Shown piece by piece: positions 1-8,219 of a stretch of 64,000 nucleotides of DNA. The notes under the pieces are model-generated. The model was not told the DNA's origin and did no database searches. It saw nothing but the letters and a program-made list of their open reading frames with translations. This stretch comes from Streptomyces sp. NBC_01341. GTDB lineage: Bacteria > Actinomycetota > Actinomycetes > Streptomycetales > Streptomycetaceae. The position numbers and the translations under genes were made by a program. Within the stretch, counting starts at the first letter, position 1. Every line of letters begins with the position of its first letter. The stretch spans positions 248,001 to 312,000 of the forward strand of contig NZ_CP108364.1 of assembly GCF_035946055.1 (NCBI RefSeq). Direction: 5' to 3'.

Positions 1-518
1 GCGGGCTCGATGCCGTCTACAACAACGCGGCCATGATGCGCTTCGGCGCCATGCCCGACTTCTCCATCGAAGACTGGCGTGCGACGGAGGCCGGGGAGCT
101 CGACATCCCCTTCTTCGTGTCGAAGTACACCTGGCCGCACCTCGTCCGGCGCGGTGGCGGAGTCATCATCAACGTCGCGTCGGAGGCCGGGCTGATCGCG
201 GGCTCCACTCCCCCGATGGTCGCCCACACCGCCGCCAACGCCGGCGTCATCGGAATGACACGACAGCTCGCACTCGAGGGCGCCCCTCTCGGAATCCGAG
301 CCGTGGCGATCAGCCCGGGCCCTGTTCTGACTCCCGCCAGCGACCGGGACCTCGGCGACAACCAGGCCATGAGGGACGCCGTCACCAGCAAGGTCCTCCT
401 CAAGCGCTTCGCACAGCCCGAGGAGATCGTAGAACTCGCCGCCTTCCTCGCCTCCGACCGGGCCTCCTTCATCACCGGCGCCAACTACCCCGTCGACGGC
501 GGAGCAAGCGCCTGGTAA
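1..518 (+). CDS. SDR-family protein, 5' truncated, atypical catalytic motif
   Basis: C-terminal two thirds of a short-chain dehydrogenase/reductase fold protein; the start lies before the window. The reading frame (codons from position 3) begins with the SDR NNA signature (VYNNAA), then the NVAS strand, and ends with the family's C-terminal signature ITGANYPVDGG. In the catalytic loop the usual Tyr-x-x-x-Lys reads His-x-x-x-Asn (HTAAN; His codon 225-227, Asn codon 237-239), so both canonical catalytic residues are absent. The reading frame is otherwise intact. It may be a specialised or non-dehydrogenase SDR branch; substrate unknown. A strong hairpin follows at 598-651. Confidence 0.85.
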   Translation, partial: GLDAVYNNAAMMRFGAMPDFSIEDWRATEAGELDIPFFVSKYTWPHLVRRGGGVIINVASEAGLIAGSTPPMVAHTAANAGVIGMTRQLALEGAPLGIRAVAISPGPVLTPASDRDLGDNQAMRDAVTSKVLLKRFAQPEEIVELAAFLASDRASFITGANYPVDGGASAW

Positions 519-597
519 GCCCACGCAGCCGCTAGACGCATTACACGCTTGCCCGAACAACCTGGAGGACGATGGGCCCGCCCACAGCGCGCCACAA

Positions 598-651
598 AGC
601 AAGGCTGGAGGGGTGAGACCGTCACATCGGTCTCACCCCTCCAGCCTTGCT
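598..651 (+). terminator. Perfect 23-bp stem hairpin terminator
   Basis: Two 23-nt arms (598-620 and 629-651) are exact reverse complements around an 8-nt loop, about 80 nt after the SDR stop codon. There is no T-tract, as is common for Streptomyces terminators. It separates the SDR gene from the next plus-strand gene. Confidence 0.8.
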
Positions 652-764
652 CACGCGGTACGTCACCCCGCTCGACACGAGAACCCCGCTCAGGCAAGAC
701 CGCACCCCTACGAGTCTCGATTGTCTGAAATGCCGGGTTAGGCTTGTCTTGAGAGGAGTTCTTC

Positions 765-1484
765 ATGAGTGATCTCACCAATACCGTCATAGCGGCCCAC
801 GGCGGCTCGGAGCGGTACGACCAGTTCAGTACGGTCACTGTGCATTTCCGTTCCGGCGGCGCCCTGTGGGGGCTGAAGGGGCAGCAAGGCGTATTCGATC
901 ACGCCGGTGTGCGGCTGGACCTCCACCGAGAGCACGCCAGTCACTACCCGTTCAAGGCGCCGGACCTGCACACCTCCGTCACCCCCGAGCGGGTGGCTGT
1001 CGAGAATGACGCGGGCGAGGTGAAGGCTGAGCGGCTCGACCCGCGTGCGGCATTCGCCGGGCACTCCCTCGAGACTCCGTGGGACGACCTGCACGTCGCG
1101 TACTTCGCCGGCTACGCGATGTGGACCTACCTCACGTCACCGTTCACCTTCGCCGCCCCGGATTTCCGGACAGAGGAACTACCGTCCGTCACGGAGGACG
1201 GGCAGACCCTGCGGCGCCTGAAGGTTTCCTTCCCGGATCGCATCGCCACTCACTGCCGGGACCAAGTCTTCTACTTCGATCAGGACGGGCTGCTGCGCAG
1301 GCACGACTACACCGCCGAGGTCGTCAACGCCGGGGCGGTCGCGCACTACTCCTCGGATCACAAGGACTTCGACGGACTTGTGCTCCCGACCCGCAGGCGC
1401 GTCTACCCTCTGGCCGAGGACGGCACCGTGAACCGCGACCTGGAACTGATCACCATCGACGTCGAGAGCGCCCTGTTCATCTGA
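765..1484 (+). CDS. Conserved-looking cytosolic protein of unknown function (239 aa)
   Basis: I do not recognise a family with confidence. The ATG at 765 has a purine-rich site (gagagga) 7-10 nt upstream. The protein has no signal peptide or membrane segment. It is rich in alternating beta-type segments with many aromatic and acidic residues (for example FRSGGALWGLKG near residue 28 and VFYFDQDGLLRRHDY near 170). This resembles beta-sheet 'lipoprotein carrier-like' folds, but that is only an impression. It stands alone, convergent with the serine hydrolase gene that ends at 1580. Confidence 0.7.
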   Translation: MSDLTNTVIAAHGGSERYDQFSTVTVHFRSGGALWGLKGQQGVFDHAGVRLDLHREHASHYPFKAPDLHTSVTPERVAVENDAGEVKAERLDPRAAFAGHSLETPWDDLHVAYFAGYAMWTYLTSPFTFAAPDFRTEELPSVTEDGQTLRRLKVSFPDRIATHCRDQVFYFDQDGLLRRHDYTAEVVNAGAVAHYSSDHKDFDGLVLPTRRRVYPLAEDGTVNRDLELITIDVESALFI

Positions 1485-1579
1485 ACCACGCTGACCGAAC
1501 AGCCCGATGCCGCGAACGAACGGATAGGTGACTTCGTGCGTGGGAACGATCGGACAGCACATGTTCACCACGGTCTCCA

Positions 1580-2794
1580 CTACGGGCGGGGGCTGATCGC
1601 GCTGTCCTTGTCGTAGATGTTGTCCGGAGTGGCGATCTCCGTGATCGCGCGGGCCAGGAGCGTGGACGGCTCCTTCCCCTGCCACTGGGTGTCCGTGTTG
1701 ATCATGAGGACGAGCGTGGCCTTCTTCGAGGGCAGGTAGACCGTCACGGTCTCGTACCCGGGGATCGAGCCGTTGTGCCCGATCCATCCGTTGGTCTTGA
1801 AGATGCCGAGGCCGTAGCTTGTTCCGGGGAACCCGGTGGGCAGCGTCTTGAGCCGCTGTCGCTGGGTAGCAGGGCTGAGCAGTTTCCCGGTGGCGACGAT
1901 CGGGGCCCATCGGTGCAGATCCTGCAGGTCCGAGATCATCGCCCCGGCCGCCCAGGCCCAGCTCGGGTTCCAGTTCGTCGCGTCAGCGGTCTTGCCGCTC
2001 AGCGTCTGGTCCGTGTAACCCCGCGGGTGCGGCGCGGGGAACCCGGGCCCTCTCGGGAACAGCGTGCGATGCAGGTGAGCCGGGCCGAGTACCCGTTCGT
2101 GAATGAAGTCGGCGAGCCGGTGACCGCTGACCTTCTCGATCACGAGGCCGAGCAGGACGAGGTTGGAGTTGCAGTACTGGAACTGCGCCCCCGGCGCGAA
2201 CGTGTTCCTGTGCCTGAAGCCGTACGCGAGCGTCTGACGGGGAGTGAAAGTGCGTTCCGGGTCGCTCAGCAGGTCGTGGATGAAGTCGGTGTCCGAGGTA
2301 TAGGGGAACAGGCCACTGCGCATTTCGGCGAGATGGCGCAGCGTGATCCGGTGGCCGTTGGGCACGCCGGGAACGTACTTGGCGATCGGGTCGTCCAGCT
2401 TGATCCGGTCGTCGTCCACGAGCTCGAGCAGTGCGGTGACGGTGAACGTCTTGGTTTCGCTCCCGATCCGCACGAAGGAGTCAACGGACATCGGTCTGCG
2501 TGTGGTCGTGTCGGCGACGCCGGTCGCCCGGACGTAGCTTCCCTTGCCCGGCATCCACAGTCCGACAACGGCACCGGGAATGCCCGCCTGACCGCGTACC
2601 TCCGCAATGGCCTTGTCAAGCCGGGCGACGAGCCCGGGACCGAGTTCGTCCGGCGAGGAACCGGCCATGTCCTGACGGGCAGTCCACGCGACGGGGACCG
2701 CCGTCGCGGGAATCGCAGCGGCCGGGGCCAGCGTGGCGGCTGCGAGCAGCACCGCGGCGACCAAACGGCGGGAGGGAACACGTCGCATGTGCAT
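1580..2794 (-). CDS. Secreted serine hydrolase, class C beta-lactamase/DD-peptidase family
   Basis: Penicillin-binding-protein-like serine hydrolase (Beta-lactamase family, PF00144), probably exported. The ATG at 2794 is preceded by GGAAGAA with good spacing; an upstream TTG frame extension has no such site. Residues 1-32 form a Sec signal (MHMRRV, then an Ala/Leu-rich core, then an Ala-rich cleavage region). The SxxK motif is S112-E-T-K115 and the YxN motif is Y207-C-N209. The third motif is HNGSIPG near residue 340, in place of KTG. These fit D-aminopeptidase/DD-carboxypeptidase/esterase-type members; a true antibiotic-hydrolysing role is not implied. It is a single gene with a gene-free stretch upstream. 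Confidence 0.9.
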   Translation of the reverse strand: MHMRRVPSRRLVAAVLLAAATLAPAAAIPATAVPVAWTARQDMAGSSPDELGPGLVARLDKAIAEVRGQAGIPGAVVGLWMPGKGSYVRATGVADTTTRRPMSVDSFVRIGSETKTFTVTALLELVDDDRIKLDDPIAKYVPGVPNGHRITLRHLAEMRSGLFPYTSDTDFIHDLLSDPERTFTPRQTLAYGFRHRNTFAPGAQFQYCNSNLVLLGLVIEKVSGHRLADFIHERVLGPAHLHRTLFPRGPGFPAPHPRGYTDQTLSGKTADATNWNPSWAWAAGAMISDLQDLHRWAPIVATGKLLSPATQRQRLKTLPTGFPGTSYGLGIFKTNGWIGHNGSIPGYETVTVYLPSKKATLVLMINTDTQWQGKEPSTLLARAITEIATPDNIYDKDSAISPRP

Positions 2795-3349
2795 GGCGCT
2801 TCTTCCAGAGGGAGCGGATGACAAACCTCAGCATCCGGATCCACGACCAAGGTCTCCCGGCGATCCGTGCGCAAAGGAGTCCACTCATTCGGAGCATCAG
2901 ACCGGGCTTCGCCCAAGTGCTCGTGAGGTGGGACTTGTTCCGTAGTGATCTTTGGCTGGGCGTGGACGGAGCAGTGGCGAGTCCGGTCGCTCGTCTCTCC
3001 GGCGAGATCGGGAATGTGGGACAGCCCTTGGCACGGCACGGTGGACTTCGTCACGGTGGGCCGCGCGCCAGAGGCAGGAAGCTGCGCCGCTCCAAGCCGA
3101 CGAGGTGCGTCCACTCCGGCCTCGCCTGCCCACCCCGCTCAACGCCATCACGGGCGGACGTGTCCAGACCTCAGGTCGACCGGAGCGACGAGCCACCGCA
3201 AGAAGACCGGCCCCCTGCGCCGCACCCGGACACCTCCGGCTGCGCCCCGTCCACGACACCGGTGGGGACAAGAGTCGTGTTCCGGCGGTGACAACGAACC
3301 GTCCTACGTGATCTGGTGTGACAGGTACTTGGCTTGGTGGACCTCGCGC
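2795..3349. other. Gene-free stretch
   Basis: About 555 bases between the serine hydrolase start and the end of the beta-propeller gene. Open frames here have no ribosome binding site and no recognisable protein features. It presumably holds the serine hydrolase promoter, but I could not pick clear -35/-10 boxes. Confidence 0.4.
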
Positions 3350-4366
3350 TCAGGCCGTGGGGTTCCGTGGCGGCGGGAGCGGGGTCTTCAGAGCGTAGAC
3401 GTGGCCGTCCCGGGTGCTGATGTAGGCCACGCCGTTCAGGACCGCTGGAGAATTGACCCAGTCAGTCGTGGGAAATTCCCCATGCTTTTCGCCGGTGGCT
3501 GCGTCCACCGCATACAGGCCGAAATCCCAGCTGCCGACGTAGACCAGCCCATCGACCACGGCTACGGAGGATGCCACCGCACCAGCGGTGGGGAACTTCC
3601 AGCGCATCGTCCCAGTGACGGCATCCATCGCGTAAAGGTTCTTGTCCCAACTCCCGCAGTAGACGGTGCCATTCATGACCACCGGCGATGCGGTCACAGA
3701 GTGGCCGGCGAGAAACATCCATCTCTGCTGCCCGCTGCGGGCGTCCACTGCGTACAGACTGCTTCCGCTGCCGACATGGACAGTCCCGTCGGCTACTGCC
3801 GGCGCTGACTCCTCGTTCCACTCACGTCCGGTGGAAAACCTCCACTGCTGCTCCCCGGTGCGGGCGTCCAAGGCATACAGCCCACCCCCGACCCGTCCGC
3901 CGACGTGCACAAACAGCACACCATCGGCCGCAGCCGGGCGAGAGAACACCGCGCCCGGGCCGAATTCCCAGCGTTGCTCCCCGCTGGCTGCGTCAAGGGC
4001 GCACAGGCCCCTTCGGCTGCCGACGTACACCACGCCGTCGGCCACTGCCAGGGATGACGAGGACACGGGCGCACCGGTACCGGCCTTCCAGAGTTGCCGC
4101 CCGGTGAGCGCGTCCATCGCGTACACGTGACCGGCCGCGTCATTGCTGCCGACGTACACCGTCCCGTCGGCCACCGCCGGTGGGGTGGTGTCGCTCCGCT
4201 CCTGGCCGACGGAGAACCTCCAGCGCTGCTGCCCGGTGGCCGCGTCCACGGCGTGGACCTCGGAATCGTTACTGACGTACACGCCGCCGTCAGCGACGAC
4301 TGGAGCCGACACGGCCCGGCGGTTGGGGGAAAAGTGCCACCGCTGCATCGCCACGCCGGCATTCAT
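3350..4366 (-). CDS. PQQ-like beta-propeller repeat protein
   Basis: Beta-propeller built from seven near-identical blades, each with the tryptophan-docking-type signature xDAxTGxxxWxF (HAVDAATGQQRWRF, YAMDALTGRQLWKA, CALDAASGEQRWEF and so on) followed by VADGTVYVGS-type strands. Such PQQ-repeat/BamB-like proteins act as scaffolds or bind ligands; most actinobacterial members do not bind PQQ. No signal peptide is evident, so it is probably cytosolic. The chosen ATG (4366) has GGGGA about 9 nt upstream. A GTG immediately before it (4369) and another GTG at 4426 are possible starts. The final blade's repeat ends EKHGEF rather than W-x-F, a slight degeneration. Single gene, upstream of and divergent from the hydrolase-TetR pair. 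Confidence 0.85.
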   Translation of the reverse strand: MNAGVAMQRWHFSPNRRAVSAPVVADGGVYVSNDSEVHAVDAATGQQRWRFSVGQERSDTTPPAVADGTVYVGSNDAAGHVYAMDALTGRQLWKAGTGAPVSSSSLAVADGVVYVGSRRGLCALDAASGEQRWEFGPGAVFSRPAAADGVLFVHVGGRVGGGLYALDARTGEQQWRFSTGREWNEESAPAVADGTVHVGSGSSLYAVDARSGQQRWMFLAGHSVTASPVVMNGTVYCGSWDKNLYAMDAVTGTMRWKFPTAGAVASSVAVVDGLVYVGSWDFGLYAVDAATGEKHGEFPTTDWVNSPAVLNGVAYISTRDGHVYALKTPLPPPRNPTA

Positions 4367-4369
4367 CAC

Positions 4370-4651
4370 GCTCGGTCCCCGCGCCCCACGTTCCGACAGG
4401 GGCCTGTCAGCCTCAGATCTCCACACTCCAGCGTCTCCATACGGCGCCCCCTCTCCCCCTGGCCGCGCCGCCGTTGGACCGGTCGCGGTTCCCCATCAGA
4501 ATCCCGCACAACGCACGGAAACGGAAGCGCACGCCCGTCGTTGGAGGGGAGCAGGGTCTGGCGAACGCTGTGCCGTCGAGGTGCGAACTGGCCGGAGACG
4601 TCCGTGCCGCCGCCTGCGCTTCGTCGTTTCCGCTGGCCATGCCGTGGGTTG
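4370..4651. other. Divergent intergenic region
   Basis: Stretch between the beta-propeller gene and the hydrolase promoter. GC-rich with no coding signal. The regulatory elements cluster at its right end (4652-4699). Confidence 0.4.
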
Positions 4652-4680
4652 TTGACAGGTTTAGTTAATGAGATTAGCTT
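4652..4680 (+). promoter_or_regulatory. Sigma-70-type promoter of hydrolase-TetR operon
   Basis: TTGACA (4652-4657), a 17-bp spacer, then TAGCTT (4675-4680) is a close match to a housekeeping promoter, 36 nt before the hydrolase ATG. The -10 box lies inside the repeated operator sequence, as expected for repression by the downstream TetR protein. Confidence 0.7.
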
Positions 4681-4699
4681 GTAGCTAATGCTATTAGCT
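4673..4699 (+). promoter_or_regulatory. Overlapping palindromic operator, three alternating 7-mers
   Basis: ATTAGCT (4673-4679), AGCTAAT (4683-4689) and ATTAGCT (4693-4699) alternate in orientation with 3-nt spacers, giving two overlapping perfect inverted repeats sharing the middle arm. They cover the -10 box and start region of the hydrolase promoter. The likely ligand is the TetR protein encoded at 5545-6108; this is an inference from position. Confidence 0.7.
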
Positions 4700-4715
4700 T
4701 GATCTTGGAGATGTC

Positions 4716-5552
4716 ATGACTAGGTACCTTGCCGTCGATGGCGGCACGATCGCATACGAGGTGGCGGGGTCCGGCCCGCTGATCGTCGTCGCGCACGGCA
4801 TAGGCGACAGCCGCGCCGCGTATCGTTCTGTGATCCCGCCCCTGGTGGCGGCGGGATATCGAGTCGCCGCGGTCGACCTTCGCGGCTGCGGCGAGTCCAG
4901 CGTCGGCTGGTCGGATTGGAGCCGCACCGCCGTCGCCGGCGACCTGCTCGCCGTGATCCGCCACCTGGGCGGCCCGGCCGTGCTCGTCGGCCACTCGTTC
5001 TCCGGTGGCGCCGCCACCATCGCCGCGGCGATGGAGCCCTCACTGATCACCGCGGTAGTCGAGTTGGCACCGTTCACCCGCAAGCAGTCGACCCGCCTCG
5101 GCGACCTGCGGGTGAAGCGTTTCAGGCGGGGCATGCTGCGGCTGCTCGGCACGGTCGTGTTCGGCAGCGTGGCGCGCTGGCGCTCGTACCTCGACGTCGC
5201 CTACCCCGGCGCGAAGCCGGCCGACTGGGCCGAGCGGCTCGGCCGCGTCGAATCCCTGCTGCACGAGCCGGGCCGGATGAAGGCCCTGCAAGGCATGGGG
5301 CGCAGCGCTCCGACCGATGCCGGCGCGCAGCTAGAAGGTGTCCGCTGCCCGGTCCTGGTCTTGATGGGGACGCTCGACCCCGACTGGGCCGACCCGCACG
5401 CCGAAGGTTCGGCGATCGTCGAAGCCCTGCCGTCCGGCCTCGGTCGCCTCGAGATGATCGAGGGCGCCGGGCACTACCCGCATGACCAGTTCCCCGACCA
5501 GGTGGTTTCGCTCGTGCTCCTCTTCATCCGATCGGCCGCCGCCCGTGCCTAG
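4716..5552 (+). CDS. Alpha/beta hydrolase
   Basis: Cytosolic alpha/beta-hydrolase-fold enzyme of 278 aa. The nucleophile elbow is GHSFSG with Ser94, the oxyanion region is VVAHGIGDSR near residue 25, the acidic residue lies in MGTLDPDW, and the catalytic His in GAGHYPH near the C terminus. The triad is complete. The ATG at 4716 has TTGGAG 5 nt upstream. The last 8 bp overlap the TetR start, so the two are a translationally coupled operon. The TetR partner suggests the enzyme is induced by a small molecule that it may also act on. Substrate unknown. Confidence 0.9.
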   Translation: MTRYLAVDGGTIAYEVAGSGPLIVVAHGIGDSRAAYRSVIPPLVAAGYRVAAVDLRGCGESSVGWSDWSRTAVAGDLLAVIRHLGGPAVLVGHSFSGGAATIAAAMEPSLITAVVELAPFTRKQSTRLGDLRVKRFRRGMLRLLGTVVFGSVARWRSYLDVAYPGAKPADWAERLGRVESLLHEPGRMKALQGMGRSAPTDAGAQLEGVRCPVLVLMGTLDPDWADPHAEGSAIVEALPSGLGRLEMIEGAGHYPHDQFPDQVVSLVLLFIRSAAARA

Positions 5553-6108
5553 GGCCGGCCTGGACCCGGCTGCCGTGGTGGCAGCCGGTGCCGCCCTCGC
5601 CGACGAGGTCGGCCTCGCCGGGCTGACGATGGGTCTCGTGGCCGAGCGGGTGGGTGTGCGTACTCCGTCCCTGTACAAGCACGTGGGCGGCCAGGAGGAC
5701 CTCAACCGGCGCATCGCGGTCCTCGCATTGAACGAGGCCGCCGACGCCGTCGGCGGCGCGGTCCAGGGATACGCGGGCCGGGACGCCCTGGCGGCTGCGG
5801 CGCGCTCGTTCCGCACCTTCGTCCTTGAGCACCCCGGCCGGTACGCCGCGACGATCGGGATGGCACCGTCCGGCCCGGACGATCCGCTGGCCACGGCGGG
5901 TCAGCGGCTGCTCGGCGCGTTCACGGCGGTCCTCCGCGGCTACGAGATCGCAGAGTCCGACGTGGACCACGCCCTGCGCACACTCCGCAGCCTCTGCCAC
6001 GGCTTCGCCACGTTGCAGGCAGGCAGCGGCTTCCAGTTGAGCACCGACATCGACGAGAGCTTCGAGTGGCTGATCGCGTTTGCCGACCGGGGCCTGCGCG
6101 CCATGTGA
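5545..6108 (+). CDS. TetR/AcrR-family transcriptional regulator
   Basis: TetR-type repressor of 187 aa. The N-terminal helix-turn-helix spans about residues 10-55, with the typical LAGLTMGLVAERVGVRTPSLYKHV layout (split here only in description). The C-terminal half is helical and hydrophobic like the WHG-type ligand domain. The GTG at 5545 overlaps the hydrolase stop (TAG at 5550-5552); the frame stays open further upstream, but that portion duplicates hydrolase coding sequence. No independent ribosome site is obvious, which fits translational coupling. It probably binds the repeated ATTAGCT/AGCTAAT element at 4673-4699 and regulates its own operon. Confidence 0.85.
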   Translation: MPRAGLDPAAVVAAGAALADEVGLAGLTMGLVAERVGVRTPSLYKHVGGQEDLNRRIAVLALNEAADAVGGAVQGYAGRDALAAAARSFRTFVLEHPGRYAATIGMAPSGPDDPLATAGQRLLGAFTAVLRGYEIAESDVDHALRTLRSLCHGFATLQAGSGFQLSTDIDESFEWLIAFADRGLRAM

Positions 6109-6251
6109 AAACGCTGCCGCCGCCGGCCTTGCCTGAAGCAAGGTCGGCGAGTACATCCACAGCATCTTGGTCACCACCGGCGCGCCCTGCCCGAGCAGGC
6201 TGCCCATCTCGAACGGCACGTCAAGAGCCTCGTCGCCTCCGCGCCTCACCG

Positions 6252-7274
6252 TCATCTCCGTGGAGCCGGAAGCTCGCCGGAACCGCGGTGGACCAGGCGG
6301 GTCTCGACCATGATCGTGCGGGCCCGGGAGCGGTCGCCGTCGAGGCGCTCGATCGCGACGGCACCCGCCACCTCACCCATTGCCGCTGGATTCTGTGCCA
6401 CGACCGTCAGCCCGGGTTCGAGGATGGAGGCCATGGGGACGTCGTCGAAGGCGACGACCGCGACGTCCCTCCGGCGGCCGCGGGCGAGTTCCGTGAGTAC
6501 CCCGATCGACATGACGTTGTTGCCCGACAGCAGGGCGGTCGGTGGGTCCGGCAGGGCGAGCAGTCGTGCTGTGGCCCGCGCGGCACCCTCCGGGTCATGG
6601 GCGTCGGCGACCAGGGCCCGGTCGTAGGGCAGGCCCGAATCGGCGAGCGCCGCACGGTATCCGGCGACGCGCTCGCGACGGGTGTACAGCCGGGCCGGCA
6701 GGTCGCCGATGAATCCGATCCGCCGGTGTCCACCGGCGATCAGGTGGGCGGCCCCCTCCTGTGTGCCGGAGCGGTTGGAGCTGACCACCGTGTCGGCCGT
6801 CAGGCCGCTGCCCGGCCGGTCGAGGAAGATGACCGGCATGCCCGCCGAGCGCTGCGCCTTGAGATGGGCGTGGTCAGCGCCCACCGCGGGCGCCACCATG
6901 AGTACGCTGACGCGTCGGGCCAGGAACGTACGGATCAGTGTGTGCTCCCGCTCCGGGTCGTCGGCGGAGGACCCCATCAGCAGCGTCAGCCCGCGGCCGC
7001 GCACCACCTCCTCGATGCCCCCCGCGACGGCCCCGAAGAACGGGTTGCCGAGGTCCGGCACCACCAATCCGACGGTGGTGTCGGGACCTCCGACACGGAT
7101 ACTCCTGGCCATCAGGTTGGGCTGGAAACCGAGCCTGGCCACGGCCGCGAGCACCCGTTTCCTGGTCTCCGGGGAGCTGGGGCCGTCCTCGTTGAGGACC
7201 CGGGAGACCGTTTTGGCACTGACACCCACCTCGCGGGCCACGTCGGCGAGTGTCGGTCTGCGGGCCGATGCCAT
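6252..7274 (-). CDS. LacI-family regulator of the fructan locus
   Basis: LacI/GalR-type repressor, 340 aa. The N-terminal HTH is at residues 7-30 (PTLADVAREVGVS, AKTVSRVLN hinge helix) and a periplasmic-binding-like effector domain runs from about 60 to 335. The ATG at 7274 has AAAGGTGG upstream. It is the last gene of the minus-strand transporter operon, 45 nt after the ATPase gene, so it is probably co-transcribed and autoregulated. The likely operators are the palindromes at 11571-11598 and 10297-10323, which precede the levanase and the divergent transporter/kinase promoters. Fructose or a fructose phosphate is a plausible effector, inferred from neighbours only. Confidence 0.92.
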   Translation of the reverse strand: MASARRPTLADVAREVGVSAKTVSRVLNEDGPSSPETRKRVLAAVARLGFQPNLMARSIRVGGPDTTVGLVVPDLGNPFFGAVAGGIEEVVRGRGLTLLMGSSADDPEREHTLIRTFLARRVSVLMVAPAVGADHAHLKAQRSAGMPVIFLDRPGSGLTADTVVSSNRSGTQEGAAHLIAGGHRRIGFIGDLPARLYTRRERVAGYRAALADSGLPYDRALVADAHDPEGAARATARLLALPDPPTALLSGNNVMSIGVLTELARGRRRDVAVVAFDDVPMASILEPGLTVVAQNPAAMGEVAGAVAIERLDGDRSRARTIMVETRLVHRGSGELPAPRR

Positions 7275-7319
7275 AAACCACCTTTTCCACGGAGTGTCCC
7301 CTCGGGTGCCGGGGCGGAT

Positions 7320-8219
7320 TCAGCTCCCGCGCACCCCGGCTGCCGAGGCCGCGTCGCTGTCCGCCACGACCGTACCCCCGTCCGGACGCACGGTGAGTGC
7401 CCCGGTCATGATGGCCACCACTTCGGCCATGGAGTAGTCGGACGGCTTGATCACGGCCTCGCGCCGCCCGAGCCGGTGTACATGGATACGGTCGGCGATC
7501 TCGAAGACGTGCGGCATGTTGTGGCTGATGAGGATCACGGGTACGCCCTTGTCGCGGACCCGGCGGATGAGGTCGAGCACCTGGCCCGACTCCTTCACGC
7601 CCAGTGCGGCCGTGGGCTCGTCCATCACGACGACGCTGCGCGCCCAGGCTGCCGCCCGGGCCACCGCCACCGCCTGGCGCTGACCGCCGGACAGGGTCTC
7701 GACCGATTGGCTCAGCAGCCCCACCCCGACCTTGAGTTCGGCCAGGTGCGCGGCTGCCTGGCTACGCATCGCCTTCTTGTCGAGCATGCGCAGTACCGAG
7801 CCGAGCGCTCCCTGTCGCCGGATCTCGCGACCGAGGAACATGTTCGAAGTGATGTCCATGGACGCGGCGACGGCGAGGTCCTGGTACACCGTCTCGATGC
7901 CGTTGGCCCGCGCTTCCTGCGGACCGGCGAACCGGATCGGCTTGCCGTGCAGCCGGATCTCTCCGGCGTCCGGCACCAACGCGCCGGTGAGCGCCTTGAT
8001 CAGGCTCGTCTTCCCGGCACCGTTGTCGCCGATGACGGCCAGTACCTCACCGGGCATGAGCTCGAAGTCCGCCTCGTCGATCGCGGTGACGTGCCCGTAG
8101 CGCTTGACCAGCCCGCGCGCGCTGAGCACGGGGACGGACGCCGGTGGGGGCTCGGCCCCGGCAGGTGCGGTGGCGTGCTCGCCCGCGCTCGGGTTCCGGG
8201 GGGAGGCTGGGCCGGTCAT
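7320..8219 (-). CDS. Sugar ABC transporter ATPase, single-domain (FrcA-like)
   Basis: ATP-binding subunit of a CUT2-class sugar importer. Walker A is GDNGAGKTS, the signature LSGGQRQ, Walker B VVVMDEPTAAL, and the switch His lies in LISHN. It has one nucleotide-binding domain (299 aa) rather than the tandem domains of RbsA/XylG, as in the FrcA fructose-transporter subtype. The N-terminal 30 residues are a low-complexity Pro/Ala extension. The ATG overlaps the stop of the permease gene (ATGA), indicating translational coupling. Adjacent levanase and sugar kinase genes support fructose as the substrate. Confidence 0.92.
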   Translation of the reverse strand: MTGPASPRNPSAGEHATAPAGAEPPPASVPVLSARGLVKRYGHVTAIDEADFELMPGEVLAVIGDNGAGKTSLIKALTGALVPDAGEIRLHGKPIRFAGPQEARANGIETVYQDLAVAASMDITSNMFLGREIRRQGALGSVLRMLDKKAMRSQAAAHLAELKVGVGLLSQSVETLSGGQRQAVAVARAAAWARSVVVMDEPTAALGVKESGQVLDLIRRVRDKGVPVILISHNMPHVFEIADRIHVHRLGRREAVIKPSDYSMAEVVAIMTGALTVRPDGGTVVADSDAASAAGVRGS

